A DNA stretch of 44,675 bases, taken from contig JAIXTO010000026.1 in assembly GCA_027483885.1 (NCBI GenBank), positions 1 to 44,675 on the forward strand, in the 5' to 3' direction. Both the position numbers and the translations under genes were made by a program. Source of the DNA: Rhizobiaceae bacterium (lineage in GTDB: Bacteria; Pseudomonadota; Alphaproteobacteria; Rhizobiales; Rhizobiaceae). Positions 15,574-24,751 of the stretch are shown here, in pieces (position 1 is the first letter of the stretch; each line of letters opens with the position of its first letter). The notes under the pieces were generated by a model that saw only the letters and a list, made by a program, of their open reading frames with translations, was not told the DNA's origin and ran no database searches.

Positions 15574-17151
15574 TCATTCCCACTCGATCGTGCCCGGCGG
15601 CTTGCTCGTCACATCGTAAACGACGCGGTTGATGCCGCGGACTTCGTTGATGATGCGGGTGGCGGCGCGGCCGAGGAAGTTCATGTCGTAGGGGTAGAAG
15701 TCTGCCGTCATGCCATCGACGGAGGTGACGGCGCGCAGTGCGCAGACGAAGTCGTAAGTGCGATAATCGCCCATCACGCCGACGGTCTGGACCGGAAGCA
15801 GCACGGCAAAGGCCTGCCAGATGGTGTCGTAGAGGCCAGCCTTGCGGATCTCGTCGAGATAGATCGCATCGGCCTTGCGCAGGATGTCGAGCTTTTCGCG
15901 GGTGACGGCGCCGGGGCAGCGGATGGCAAGGCCGGGGCCCGGGAACGGGTGGCGGCCGATGAACGAGTCCGGCAGGCCCAGTTCGCGGCCAAGCGCGCGC
16001 ACTTCATCCTTGAACAGTTCGCGCAAGGGCTCCACCAGAGACATGTTCATGCGCTCGGGCAGGCCACCGACATTGTGGTGGCTCTTGATGGTGACGGACG
16101 GGCCGCCTGAGAAGGAAACGCTTTCGATGACGTCGGGATAAAGCGTGCCCTGGGCAAGGAACTTTGGCGCGCCCTTGCCATCGGAGGCGATCTTGGCGGC
16201 TTCGGATTCAAACACCTCGATGAACAGGCGGCCGATCGTCTTGCGCTTGACTTCCGGGTCGGTGACGCCCTCGAGCTGGCCGATGAAGAGGTCTGAGGCG
16301 TCCACGTGAACAAGCGGAATGTTGTAGTGGTCGCGGAACATGCCGACCACCTGCTCGCTCTCGCCCATGCGCATCATGCCGTGATCGACGTAGACGCAGG
16401 TGAGCTGATCGCCGATCGCTTCATGAATGAGGATGGCGGCAACCGAGGAATCGACGCCGCCGGAGAGCGCGCAGAGCACGCGGCCGGTGCCGACCTGATC
16501 GCGGATCTTGCGGATCATTTCGGCGCGGTAGGCAGCCATGGTCCAGTCGGATTTCAGGCCGACGATTTTGTGGACGAAGTTGGAGAGAAGCTTTGCCCCG
16601 TCAGGCGTATGCACCACTTCCGGATGGAACATGGTGGTGTAATAACGGCGCTTCTCATCGGCGGCGATGGCGAAGGGGGCGTTTTCGGACGTTGCGATAA
16701 CCTCGAAACCGTCGGGCAGTTCGGTCACGCGGTCGCCATGGCTCATCCAGACGGGATAACGGCCGCCGGCGGTCCAGAAACCGTCAAACAGCGGGCTGTC
16801 CTTCTTGATCTCCACATCGGCACGACCGAATTCTGCGGCATGGCCGCCCTCGACGGTACCGCCGAGCTGGGTGCAGAGCGTCTGCTGGCCATAACAGATG
16901 CCAAGGATCGGCACGCCCGTCTCAAACACTTCCTGCGGCGCGCGCGGGCTGCCTTCAGCCGTCACAGAGGCCGGGCCGCCGGAGAAGATGACGCCCTTCG
17001 GCGAAAGCTTCAGGAAGGCGTCGCGCGCGTTCTGGAAGGGGTGGATTTCGCAATAGACGCCGGCTTCGCGGATGCGACGGGCGATCAGCTGCGTCACCTG
17101 GCTGCCGAAATCGATGATGAGGATGCTGTCGGGATGCGCTATCTGGGTCAT
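15574..17151 (-). CDS. guaA: GMP synthase (glutamine-hydrolysing)
   Basis: A full-length 525-residue enzyme that converts XMP to GMP with ATP and glutamine. The class I glutaminase domain occupies about 7-200, with the nucleophile Cys86 in GICYGQQ and the His/Glu pair in FHPEVVH. The ATP-pyrophosphatase P-loop SGGVDSS lies near 232-240. The dimerisation domain ends with the usual [15 protein letters not shown] lies 10 nt before the ATG. It follows the nucleosidase gene by 40 bp on the same strand, and all three genes (thioesterase, nucleosidase, guaA) may share one transcript. The 3' end of guaA is a known island integration site in several bacteria, and here an accessory module abuts it. Confidence 0.97.
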   Translation of the reverse strand: MTQIAHPDSILIIDFGSQVTQLIARRIREAGVYCEIHPFQNARDAFLKLSPKGVIFSGGPASVTAEGSPRAPQEVFETGVPILGICYGQQTLCTQLGGTVEGGHAAEFGRADVEIKKDSPLFDGFWTAGGRYPVWMSHGDRVTELPDGFEVIATSENAPFAIAADEKRRYYTTMFHPEVVHTPDGAKLLSNFVHKIVGLKSDWTMAAYRAEMIRKIRDQVGTGRVLCALSGGVDSSVAAILIHEAIGDQLTCVYVDHGMMRMGESEQVVGMFRDHYNIPLVHVDASDLFIGQLEGVTDPEVKRKTIGRLFIEVFESEAAKIASDGKGAPKFLAQGTLYPDVIESVSFSGGPSVTIKSHHNVGGLPERMNMSLVEPLRELFKDEVRALGRELGLPDSFIGRHPFPGPGLAIRCPGAVTREKLDILRKADAIYLDEIRKAGLYDTIWQAFAVLLPVQTVGVMGDYRTYDFVCALRAVTSVDGMTADFYPYDMNFLGRAATRIINEVRGINRVVYDVTSKPPGTIEWE

Positions 17152-17191
17152 GGCGAGCCTTTAATGAAAACTTCCGCTTTTCGCAACCGGG

Positions 17192-17830
17192 TCAGAGCGC
17201 CAAATCGCCGGAAATCAGGGCCTGTGCGAGACGATCGACGGCGTCTGCCAGTTTTTCGTCGATCACATGCAGATACTCGGTCCAATCTCCCACATGGCGC
17301 AGCTCCGCCTTGCCATCGGAAATGCCACGAAGGCCGATGAGCGGCACGCCAAAACCTTGCGCGGCGCGCAGCACCGCAAAGGTTTCCATGTCCACCATCT
17401 CCGCCTCGATCGCGTCATAGGCAGAGCCTGAGACGATATGGCCGCCGGTGGAAAGGCGGGCAGATGGGATGCCGGGAATGGCATGGGGAAGGGGCACTGC
17501 GGCCGGCAGATCGAGGAAGGGCGTGCGGCCTTTTTCAAAGCCGAGCGGCGAGGCATCCATGTCGCGGTAGCCGACAGAGGCGGCCTGGTAGACGGCGGTC
17601 TGTTCCAGTTCTCGCGAGCCGGCCGAACCGAGACAGACGATAAGATGCGGCAGGCGGCCTTCCGCTTCCAGCCGGGCGAGCGTCCGGGTGACGACAATGG
17701 CGGCTTCCACCGGTCCGACGCCCGTCATCAGCGGGCGGATGCGCGCCTTCAGATGCGGTCCGTATTCCGCATCTACGGCCATGACGAAAAGTACCGACCG
17801 ATTGGCAACGGTTAAAAGTTCAAAACTCAT
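17192..17830 (-). CDS. 5'-methylthioadenosine/S-adenosylhomocysteine nucleosidase-like protein
   Basis: A 212-residue purine-nucleoside phosphorylase-superfamily protein. Family segments are MTGVGPVEAA (34-43), LIVCLGSAGS (63-72), EMVDMETFAV with Glu149 in the ribose-binding MxxE position, and LRGISD with Asp172 as the purine-contacting acid. The role would be hydrolysis of MTA or SAH to adenine and a ribosyl thioether, recycling products of SAM use. The N-terminus lacks the usual GIIGAMxxE stretch, reading MAVDAEYG instead, so the substrate could differ. The ATG overlaps the thioesterase stop by 4 nt (ATGA), indicating coupled translation. Confidence 0.8.
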   Translation of the reverse strand: MSFELLTVANRSVLFVMAVDAEYGPHLKARIRPLMTGVGPVEAAIVVTRTLARLEAEGRLPHLIVCLGSAGSRELEQTAVYQAASVGYRDMDASPLGFEKGRTPFLDLPAAVPLPHAIPGIPSARLSTGGHIVSGSAYDAIEAEMVDMETFAVLRAAQGFGVPLIGLRGISDGKAELRHVGDWTEYLHVIDEKLADAVDRLAQALISGDLAL

Positions 17831-18276
17831 CCGGAAATATCCTGCCTGCCGCGGATCACCATCATGCTGCCGCTCATCGAGGCGATCAGTTTGGCCGGCC
17901 CGTCGCTCAGCGCATAAGCCCGTCCATCCGCGACGATGATGGTGGAGCCGGGTTTTGTAATTTCGCCGCGAAAGAGAAAGCGCTCGCCGCGCCCGGGCGA
18001 CATCAGGTTGACCTTGAATTCGATGGTGAGGATGGAGGCTTCGGGCTCGATCACCGTATAGGCGGCATAACCGCAGGCAGCATCCAGCCCGGCGGCAATG
18101 ACGCCCGCATGCAGAAAGCCGTGCTGCTGGGTGAGCTTTGCATCAAACGGCATTTCGATCTCGACCATGGCCTGCTCGACGCGTGTGAGTTCCGCGCCGA
18201 TGGTGACCATCGCCTGCTGCCGTCCAAAGCTGCGCCGAACGCGCTCGCGGAAATCGCCGGGATCTATGTCGTCCAT
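17827..18276 (-). CDS. PaaI family hotdog-fold thioesterase
   Basis: A 149-residue acyl-CoA thioesterase-like protein. The hotdog helix signature is QHGFLHAGVIAAGLDAACGYAA, seen here as HGFLHAG and GLDAACGYAA. The strands LTIEFKVNLMSP and GRGERFLFRGEI are typical of the PaaI group, in which the Gly-rich turn and an Asp carry out hydrolysis. The acyl substrate is unknown. The start at 18276 has AAGGATGGCAAGG upstream and matches the usual length; the frame is open to 18330. It is the first gene of the minus-strand group leading to guaA. Confidence 0.82.
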   Translation of the reverse strand: MDDIDPGDFRERVRRSFGRQQAMVTIGAELTRVEQAMVEIEMPFDAKLTQQHGFLHAGVIAAGLDAACGYAAYTVIEPEASILTIEFKVNLMSPGRGERFLFRGEITKPGSTIIVADGRAYALSDGPAKLIASMSGSMMVIRGRQDISG

Positions 18277-18448
18277 ACCTTGCCATCCTTTCGCGGCTGC
18301 GAAAGTGGCATGGCAGAGGAGATGCCGCAAGCCGGGGGCGGTGCTTCTCTCATCGGCGGGGCGGGGCAGGCTCTCTTCGAGCTATTTCCTGGGCGGGACG
18401 ATGCAAGATCGTGCGCAGTCGGCCCGGTGCCGACCAATGTCACAGCTT

Positions 18449-19177
18449 TTAGTCATACGACGCATCCTCGTCTGGCAGGCTGTGATCGGACCACTGTTCT
18501 TTGGGTATTGGTTCGCCGACAACAAATTCGAATGCGGTCACTGTTTTGCGGTCCGGCGTGAGATCGCATTTAAACCGAAGACGAATCCAGCTTTTCCCGC
18601 TGTGCACAGCCGCTCCGTCAGCCCAGAATGAATTCTGTTCAAGCCTCGTGTCGGCCATGGCGTAGGCGACCACGCGATCGGGTTTTAGTTCGTTGTTTGA
18701 TTCGGCAACCTGGGCCATCGCTTCAAGATTGCAAAGTTGTTCGGTCTGTTCGGCTGGAGCGAGTTGTGAAAGAGCCTCTCTAGCCTGACTGTTACGGCGA
18801 TCAGCGAGCATCGCCCCAGATAACATGCGCGTAGGCTTTACTCGTTGCGATGACCCGTCTGGCGTTGAAGGAATTTCATCTGGTCCTTCCACGCTTGCTT
18901 CCTTACGCGCTCGTGCCTCTCCAACCTTGCCGCCTTTCAGCACAGGTCCCTGCGCAAATGCAGGTTGCTGAACAGGTGGTGGTTTAATTTGCGCGATTAT
19001 TTCGACCGCTATGCTCTCCTCAGACGGTGCCGATACTTCAGCAGACAAAGGTAGCCGTAATACAGCGATCACGAAAATGCCATGAGCCAAGGCTGAAGCG
19101 GCGATGATTTTCGGAGAGACGTTGCGTGAGGCAGTTGCACTGGCAATCGCAGCGCGCCGTGAAGTGCGCAGAGCCAT
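18449..19177 (-). CDS. DUF930 domain-containing protein with TonB-like N-terminus
   Basis: A 242-residue protein. A single membrane segment (IIAASALAHGIFVIAVL, about 24-42) is followed by a Pro/Lys-rich periplasmic stretch, giving a TonB-like topology. The DUF930 domain fills the last 110 residues. Its marks are EQLCNLEAMAQV, PDRVVAYAMADT, WIRLRFKCDLTPD, FEFVVGEPIP and the ending HSLPDED. Function is unknown; DUF930 is known mainly from rhizobia. Base composition is visibly less GC-rich than in the core genes, and plsY plus a transposase remnant lie beside it. No strong ribosome site is seen (AGGACA lies 11 nt upstream). Confidence 0.8.
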   Translation of the reverse strand: MALRTSRRAAIASATASRNVSPKIIAASALAHGIFVIAVLRLPLSAEVSAPSEESIAVEIIAQIKPPPVQQPAFAQGPVLKGGKVGEARARKEASVEGPDEIPSTPDGSSQRVKPTRMLSGAMLADRRNSQAREALSQLAPAEQTEQLCNLEAMAQVAESNNELKPDRVVAYAMADTRLEQNSFWADGAAVHSGKSWIRLRFKCDLTPDRKTVTAFEFVVGEPIPKEQWSDHSLPDEDASYD

Positions 19178-19301
19178 AGCGTATCAAGTGTCCTATCGAA
19201 CGTTATAGGTCGCACCTGTCGCGACACTCAAATCAATCAACTATTCCAGACGATGATAGTGGGATTCAGAACCTGTGCAATGTCCGCATTGGGCGCTAAC
19301 C

Positions 19302-19319
19302 GGCAGAAGCCTTTCTGCC
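19302..19319. terminator. Small hairpin downstream of plsY
   Basis: GGCAGAA (19302-19308) and TTCTGCC (19313-19319) form a perfect 7-bp stem with a 4-nt loop, 25 bp past the plsY stop on the minus strand. It lacks a T-run, so termination is uncertain. Confidence 0.35.
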
Positions 19320-19343
19320 CGCTTCAGTCAATTCACCTTCAAA

Positions 19344-20012
19344 TCACTTAGTCTGCCCCAGCCGTGGCTCTGTACCTGCAATGAGCCTTTGAATGTTGGC
19401 GTGATGGCGACCGACAACGTAAAGTCCCCCAAAAAGCACGAGCATTCGATAAGGTGCCGGATGCTCGAAGCCGAAAATGAGCACGACGGCGGTCAAGGCG
19501 GCAAGGATAGAACTGAAGGAGACGAAACGGAAGGCAGCGAGTGTGAGACCCCACACCGCCGCTGCGCCGAGCCCGACAGGAAACGAGATTGCCAATAGAA
19601 CGCCGAGGCCTGTCGCGGCGGACTTCCCACCCTTGAATCCCAGCCAAATGGAACGTCCATGCCCAAACAGCACTGCTAGGCCCGCAAGAGAGACAAACCA
19701 AGGCATCAGATACAGGGGGTCGATATCAGGTGACGGTGCCAGCGATGGCTGTGTGATCAGCCAGGAATAGTACCGAGCCGCAAAGAGTATCGCTGCTGCA
19801 CCCTTGAGCACATCGACAATCAGTACGCAAAAAGCAGGCCCCTTGCCCAGGGTGCGTAACACGTTCGTCGCGCCGGTGGATTTCGACCCGTGTTCCCTTA
19901 TGTCGATGCCACGAAGCATCTGTCCCATGAGGTACCCTGTCGGTATCGAACCAAGAAGATAGGCGATGAACAATCCGCTACCGAGCGCGATCCAAACCAT
20001 AAGCCGATCCAT
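19344..20012 (-). CDS. plsY: Glycerol-3-phosphate acyltransferase PlsY (acyl-phosphate dependent)
   Basis: A 222-residue, roughly five-helix inner-membrane enzyme that transfers acyl groups from acyl-phosphate to glycerol-3-phosphate, the first step of phospholipid synthesis. Three conserved loops are visible: LGSIPTGYLMGQ, HGSKSTGATNVLRTLGK and GHGRSIWLGFKGGKSAATGLG. The start at 20012 (MDRLMVW) fits the family length; the frame is open to 20249 but that part has no family match. The ribosome site is weak. The gene sits between a DUF930 gene and a broken transposase in a less GC-rich patch, so it is probably a second, acquired copy with the housekeeping plsY elsewhere. That is inference. Confidence 0.88.
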   Translation of the reverse strand: MDRLMVWIALGSGLFIAYLLGSIPTGYLMGQMLRGIDIREHGSKSTGATNVLRTLGKGPAFCVLIVDVLKGAAAILFAARYYSWLITQPSLAPSPDIDPLYLMPWFVSLAGLAVLFGHGRSIWLGFKGGKSAATGLGVLLAISFPVGLGAAAVWGLTLAAFRFVSFSSILAALTAVVLIFGFEHPAPYRMLVLFGGLYVVGRHHANIQRLIAGTEPRLGQTK

Positions 20013-20170
20013 TGTTTTCTGAAAAATGCCGTTCGTGAATGAGATTGCTAGAGGCGTTTCTCCGAGACCATAGTCAAGTCCGCTTCTGGCGGATACCGTT
20101 GAAAAAGCCGGCGTTGTCATCTGTGTGAAGTTCTGATGCCCTCCGTCCAGGGATTCAGGAGAATGTGCCG

Positions 20171-20421
20171 ATGCGGGGCGAGCGGACGGTAGCGCAGGAA
20201 GCGCTGTTTGAGGAAAGCAGCATCGCGCGCGCCACGCCCCGGCGAACATCTTCTTCGGTCTATCCGACCACTTCGTCGATCTGTCTGGTCTTCGGTTTTA
20301 CTTGCGCCCTTTCGACAGCGAGATAGGGCGGCCCTCGATTGATCCGAACCCGATGATCCGCATGCTGATCATGGGGTACGGCTTCTGCATCCGTTCGCTG
20401 GTTCTGCAGGCGCGGCCTTGA
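20171..20421 (+). pseudogene. Transposase remnant (IS5/IS1182-like N-terminal region, frameshifted)
   Basis: From ATG 20171 the first frame reads MRGERTVAQEALFEE and then loses sense. From about 20230 a different frame reads RHAPANIFFGLSDHFVDLSG, then GRPSIDPNPMIRMLIMGYGF and CIRS, stopping at 20421. These are the conserved N-terminal segments of DDE transposases of this group (SIDPELMIRMLIVGYCFGIRS in intact members, recalled from the family). One frameshift and loss of the catalytic domain make it a relic. The 150 bp upstream, with GTTGAAAAAGCC at 20098, may include the old element end. Confidence 0.8.
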
Positions 20422-20460
20422 AATTGAGATGGGGCAAGAAGCCGATTAGGCCATCTATGG

Positions 20461-20913
20461 CTAATTCAACAGGAAAAGCGACAGGTTGAGCAGTGTCGCA
20501 AATCCCACCCAGGCGGCATAGGGCAGGAAGAGGATCGCGCTCAGGCGGTCCGGCCGCCAGCTGATGCGGATGAAGACGAGGATGGAGATGAGAAGCGGCA
20601 CGATGACGACGAGGCCAAGGCTGGTGCTTTCCATGCCGAAGAAGGCGGGTGTCCAGAGGAAGTTGAGCGCCATCTGGCCAAACCACAGCTGCGTGCGGCT
20701 GGAGGCGGGGGCTTCCAGCCAGCCGCGGGCGCCGGCAATGCCGATCAGCACGTAAAGTGCTGTCCAGACCGGGCCGAAAATCCAGTTCGGCGGGTTGAAC
20801 ACCGGTTTCTCCAGCGACTGGTACCACTGGCCGGGGATGTTGGAGACACCGATCAGCGCGCCAAGGCCGACGACGACGAGAATGAACAGGAGATGGACGA
20901 GAAGTTTCTTCAT
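20461..20913 (-). CDS. tspO: TspO/MBR family tryptophan-rich sensory protein
   Basis: A 150-residue, five-helix membrane protein that binds porphyrins and affects stress and pigment gene expression in alphaproteobacteria. Family marks are KPVFNPPNWIFGPVWTALY and FLWTPAFF near the middle, then PYAAWVGFATLLN before the end. Length matches the family. It is on the same strand as, and 55 bp downstream of, the DUF1513 gene, so it could be read from the iron/redox operon or from its own promoter. No strong terminator is seen after its stop. Confidence 0.92.
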   Translation of the reverse strand: MKKLLVHLLFILVVVGLGALIGVSNIPGQWYQSLEKPVFNPPNWIFGPVWTALYVLIGIAGARGWLEAPASSRTQLWFGQMALNFLWTPAFFGMESTSLGLVVIVPLLISILVFIRISWRPDRLSAILFLPYAAWVGFATLLNLSLFLLN

Positions 20914-20968
20914 GGCGTCCTAACTAGGGCGGTTGTTGCCGATAACCACAGCCGGCATTCGATACGCG

Positions 20969-22051
20969 TCAGGCGAGATGCACCAGATGCTGGTCCCAGG
21001 CAAGGGGAGAGCGGGTGCCGGCCAGCGTACCTCTATAGGAGGAGACGGCAAGTCCGTCCGGAGCGCTTGCCACGCCTGCCGCATCGGGCACTGCCTGCTC
21101 CGCCAGAACCTTGCCGGTGCGCGCATCCAGAATGACGGCGGCGCCCACTTTGGGCGAGGTGAGGCCGACCAGCCGCTCCTTGCGGTTGACGGCGATGGCG
21201 CCGACGTAATTTCCCAGCCGCTGGGTGGTTTCGTCCGGAAGCGACACGAAGCGCAGGTCTTGCCCGAGCGCAAACGAGCCGGCAAGCGGCGGAAGATCGC
21301 TGCGGGCGCCCTCATACTGGCAGGCAAACCAGATGCGCCCTCCCTCATCCACATCCAGATGCCGGGTGGAGAGCTGGCTGAGGGCTGGCGGCAGCGCGTG
21401 GCGCTCCACCACATGGCCGGTGGCGGCCTCCAGAATGGCAAGCGACGGCTGCATGCGGTCGAGATTGAGCTTGGTGCGGCCGAAATCCGGATGGGTCTCG
21501 ATGCCGCCGTTGGCGACGATCAAATGGCGCCCGTCATCGGAGACGGTCATGTCATGGGTGCCGATGCCGGCGGCCTCGAATTCGCCGATGCGGGCAAAGC
21601 CGTTGGTGGCATCGTAAAGGCCGATCATGCCGCGGTTGCCGTCAAAGTCGTTTTCGCTGGCATAGAGAAGGCGACCATCCGGCGAAAAATACCCGTGGCC
21701 GTAATAATGGCGGCCCTCCGGCGCGTGGATCAGCACCGGCTGCTCGAGACCCTTCGGGTCAAAGATCATAGCGAACGTGCCGGGGCGGCGGGCGAAGGCG
21801 ACGCCGCGGCCGGTGACGCGGCAATAGGCAAGCCCGTGAGCGCGGGCGGGAAGCGCGATGCGGTCGATGATCTTTCCATCGGCAGTGGTGGTCGCGATGC
21901 CATAGGCCCCGTCAGGGCTGCGGAAACCGGCGGCAAACACGGCCTCCGCCCGCTCCAGCGCATAAAGTCTCTCAGGCGAAAGGGCTGCCAGAAAACCGAT
22001 GCCGGCGGCGCGCATGAACTGGCGCCGATCGATGTCGCCGGTGCGCACCAT
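20969..22051 (-). CDS. DUF1513 domain-containing exported protein, beta-propeller-like
   Basis: About 360 residues. The N-terminus carries a Tat-like signal (DRRQFMRAAGIGFLAAL), predicting export of a folded protein. The rest reads as repeated strands typical of a propeller (FSPDGRLLYASENDF, VSDDGRHLIVANGG, LDVDEGGRIWFACQ), which fits DUF1513. ATG 22051 lies one base after the upstream TGA with GGATGG 8 nt before it; ATG 22063 is an alternative that overlaps the imelysin gene. This family is often encoded beside imelysin and di-haem proteins, as here, but its biochemical role is unknown. Confidence 0.82.
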   Translation of the reverse strand: MVRTGDIDRRQFMRAAGIGFLAALSPERLYALERAEAVFAAGFRSPDGAYGIATTTADGKIIDRIALPARAHGLAYCRVTGRGVAFARRPGTFAMIFDPKGLEQPVLIHAPEGRHYYGHGYFSPDGRLLYASENDFDGNRGMIGLYDATNGFARIGEFEAAGIGTHDMTVSDDGRHLIVANGGIETHPDFGRTKLNLDRMQPSLAILEAATGHVVERHALPPALSQLSTRHLDVDEGGRIWFACQYEGARSDLPPLAGSFALGQDLRFVSLPDETTQRLGNYVGAIAVNRKERLVGLTSPKVGAAVILDARTGKVLAEQAVPDAAGVASAPDGLAVSSYRGTLAGTRSPLAWDQHLVHLA

Positions 22052-22052
22052 G

Positions 22053-23159
22053 TCAGTCGCCATCCGAGAAGGAGAAACCGGCGCCAAGGCCAAGACCGCC
22101 GCCGAGCCCGTCATTCAGGCGCAGGATGAGGTCGCGGCTGTTCATCAGCAGGAAATCCAGCTTCTGGCGTTCCTTTTCGTCTGCCACGGCCACTTCCACA
22201 TCCGGGTTCACGTCGTTTGTCACCTTTGTCAGCGATTTCAGCACAAAATCAATGGAGCCGATGATTGGCTGCTGGTCGGGGGCGAGGAGGTCGCGGAAGC
22301 CGGAGGCATCGAGGAGCCGGTGGATGCCTTCAAGGTTGCCTGCCAGCATGGGGAAGGTGAGCTTCGAGCGCCAGAACAGCGCCTGACGCGGAAAGGTGTT
22401 GTTGGCTTCGCCCTTGTAGAAAGTTTCGATGCGCTGGTCGCGCGCGGCCTCTGCCGAGTGAACGAGGATGCCGAGCGCTTCGGTAACGCCCTCATGGCCG
22501 TCGCGGAAGACGGCGCTGTCCTTGCCGGGGTTTTTCCAGTCCTGCTGGATGCCGTCAGGTTCGTCCCAGGCTTGCGTCAGTTCGGTGGCGATGCGCTGCA
22601 CATTGCCGGCGATGGACAGACCGTAACGGCAGCGGAAGCTGTTCTTCTCGCTGAGGAGAACATCCTTGCCGGTGCCGTAAAGCACGAATTCCAGCGCGCC
22701 GAGACCCTGCACGGCAACGCTTTTCTGTGCAAGGCCGGCAGGCGAAGTGGCGCCTTCATCGGCACTTGCAATCACCGCCTGTACCTGGCGAAGGCCAGTG
22801 CCCTTGCGATCCGGGTAAAACAGGATACGCTCGAAGCGGTAGGCATCGAGCACCGGGCCGACGCGCACGATCTCGATCTGCGCCCAGCGGGTGGCCGCAT
22901 CCGCAAAGGCCGATTGCGCCGTCGCATAGGTTTTTTCGGAAGGGGCTGCGCAAAGGCTTGCCATGGCATCCGTCAGCATGGCGCTTTTTCCGGCAAAGTC
23001 GCGATAGCCGGGGCGGATGAAATCATCCACCACCTTCACCATCACGTGCTTCGTCGCCTCCTCGCTCAAGGTCTTGTGCGGGGCCGTGTCGGCCTCCTGC
23101 GCAAGGGCCGTGGTGGCCGAAATGAGGGTGAGAGCGAGAGCGGACAACCATCTCGACAT
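22053..23159 (-). CDS. Imelysin family protein (second, His-less copy)
   Basis: A 368-residue exported protein with a signal peptide ending at about residue 20 (TTALAQ). The imelysin fold is indicated by IRPGYRDFAGKS, DAYRFERILFYPD and the second-half repeat LNDGLGG. The usual GxHxxE site reads QGLGALEF, so Glu is kept but His is replaced by Gly. The start at 23159 has GGAGA 7 nt upstream and overlaps the stop of the di-haem gene (TGATG), indicating translational coupling. Family members are iron-regulated periplasmic or surface proteins. With its partner at 24752 it probably works in periplasmic iron handling. Confidence 0.88.
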   Translation of the reverse strand: MSRWLSALALTLISATTALAQEADTAPHKTLSEEATKHVMVKVVDDFIRPGYRDFAGKSAMLTDAMASLCAAPSEKTYATAQSAFADAATRWAQIEIVRVGPVLDAYRFERILFYPDRKGTGLRQVQAVIASADEGATSPAGLAQKSVAVQGLGALEFVLYGTGKDVLLSEKNSFRCRYGLSIAGNVQRIATELTQAWDEPDGIQQDWKNPGKDSAVFRDGHEGVTEALGILVHSAEAARDQRIETFYKGEANNTFPRQALFWRSKLTFPMLAGNLEGIHRLLDASGFRDLLAPDQQPIIGSIDFVLKSLTKVTNDVNPDVEVAVADEKERQKLDFLLMNSRDLILRLNDGLGGGLGLGAGFSFSDGD

Positions 23160-24700
23160 CAGAGTGTCTCCAGAAATTTCAAAAGCAGGTCCCGGTCGTG
23201 CCGGGCAAGGGCGGAAAATGCGGTACGCGCCCGTTCCGCTTCTCCACCATGCCATAGAATGGCTTCGGTGAGGCTGCGGGCGCGCCCGTCATGCAGGAAA
23301 AAACTATGGCCACTCACGGTTTTTGTGAGGCCGATGCCCCAGAGCGGCGGGGTGCGCCATTCCCGACCGCTCGCAACGCCGACGGCTTGGCCATCGGCGA
23401 GGCCGTCGCCCATGTCATGCAGCAGGAAATCGGAATAGGGCCAGATCAGCTGGAAGGCGAGCGCCTTGTCTTCGGTATCGCGCCGCGTCACATATTTTGG
23501 CGTGTGGCATGACGCGCAGCCCGAGGCATAAAAGAGTGATTTTCCGGCAAGAACATCCGGCGCATCGACATCCCGGCGCATGGGGACGGCGAGGTTTTTC
23601 GAATAGAAGGTGACGAGATCCATCACCGGATCGGGCGCCTCGCTGTCGCCCAGGCGCGGCTGAACGCCGTTTGCGAGGGCATGGCAGGCGGTTTCAGCTT
23701 TTGTGCAGTCGCCATAGGCATCGAGCCTATCGGGCGTGGAAATCCCCATGTCTCCGGAAAAGGCGGCGGCCACCTGATCGCGCACGCTGGCATTCTGGGC
23801 CTTCCAGCCGAAGCGGCCAAGTGTGAGGCGGCCGGTCCGATGATCCTTCACCAGCGCCGCCTTGCCGGAAATGCCGTCATGGTCGCGGTCATCGGGATCG
23901 GCGCGGCCAAGAATATCGGCCTCGGCAATGGCCTCGATCAGGCCCATGCCGGGCATCGCCGGGGCGATGCGGGGGGAAAGCGTCGTGTGTGCATCGAGCG
24001 GGCCGTAGGCGAGGTCTGCCACGGTGTAATGCGGCTTGCGTAGCATCACCACCGTGCCATCGCCGAGCGTCACGGACAGGTCATCGTAGCGGATGCGGAT
24101 CTCGCCTTCGGCGGCAAGGCCGGGCACGGCCAGATCCTGCAACTGTTCGCCATAGGTCGGATCGGGGAAATTGAGCACGTCGTGGCGGTCGATCATCGCC
24201 TGTTCGGCGGGGGTACGGGCGGGACGGGCCAGCCGCAGCAGCATGGATGTCGTGTCCGTGGCACCTTCCGGCGGATGGCCGCGGCCATCACGCACATGGC
24301 AGCTCAGGCAGGCGCGGGCATTGTAGAGCGGCCCCAGCCCATCGGAGGCCTGCGTGGAGGAGGGGGCGGCGACCCAGAGTTTGGAAAATAGCGCATTGCC
24401 GAGCGAAAATTCTTCTCGCGCGGCAAAATCCAGATTGGCGGAAAATTGCGAAAAGGCGTTTGCATCGACGGGTGCCGTGGAGGTGGCGGCGCCGCCGGCC
24501 ATGGCCTCGAAGGGTTCCGGTTTTGAAAAGTCGGAAGTGGAAGCAGTGACGGCCTCGACGCGAAGACGGTCTTTTGCCGAGAGGTCTGTGCGGTGCCCAT
24601 CGCCAGCCATGGCCGCGGGGGCAAGACAGGCTGTGCCGGAAAAGGCTGCTGCGCCAAAAAGGGCTGCTGCAAGGGTGAGGGCTGCGGGGCGCAGGGTCAT
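23159..24700 (-). CDS. Di-haem oxidoreductase (di-haem cytochrome c peroxidase/MauG-like family)
   Basis: A 513-residue exported protein with two haem c motifs, CLSCH in the first third and CASCH in the last third. Family segments are LGNALFSKLWV, LGPLYNARACLSCH, RIAPAMPGMGLIEAI, RFGWKAQNASVRDQ and HDGRARSLTEAILWHGGEA. An Ala-rich signal peptide precedes them. Two ATGs are possible (24727 and 24700); I use the one starting MTLRPAAL, though neither has a strong ribosome site. It lies between the two imelysin genes. The predicted role is periplasmic electron transfer linked to metal redox chemistry; the substrate is unproven. Confidence 0.88.
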   Translation of the reverse strand: MTLRPAALTLAAALFGAAAFSGTACLAPAAMAGDGHRTDLSAKDRLRVEAVTASTSDFSKPEPFEAMAGGAATSTAPVDANAFSQFSANLDFAAREEFSLGNALFSKLWVAAPSSTQASDGLGPLYNARACLSCHVRDGRGHPPEGATDTTSMLLRLARPARTPAEQAMIDRHDVLNFPDPTYGEQLQDLAVPGLAAEGEIRIRYDDLSVTLGDGTVVMLRKPHYTVADLAYGPLDAHTTLSPRIAPAMPGMGLIEAIAEADILGRADPDDRDHDGISGKAALVKDHRTGRLTLGRFGWKAQNASVRDQVAAAFSGDMGISTPDRLDAYGDCTKAETACHALANGVQPRLGDSEAPDPVMDLVTFYSKNLAVPMRRDVDAPDVLAGKSLFYASGCASCHTPKYVTRRDTEDKALAFQLIWPYSDFLLHDMGDGLADGQAVGVASGREWRTPPLWGIGLTKTVSGHSFFLHDGRARSLTEAILWHGGEAERARTAFSALARHDRDLLLKFLETL

Positions 24701-24751
24701 CTGGGGTTCGGGCCGGACATTACGCACAATATCCGGCCCGCTCCGATCTGG

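Noticed and set aside
16306..17340. 344-codon plus-strand open frame over guaA
   Set aside because: It is the mirror of guaA codons; the guaA catalytic motifs are unmistakable.
19194..19240. Short inverted repeats (CCTAT/ATAGG and GTGTC/GACAC) upstream of the DUF930 gene
   Set aside because: Arms are only 5-6 bp with spacers of 8 or more; such pairs are expected by chance.
20933..23438. Two long plus-strand open frames (398 and 479 codons) over the DUF1513 and imelysin genes
   Set aside because: They are antisense to an operon with signal peptides, coupled starts and family motifs, and they encode no recognisable domain.
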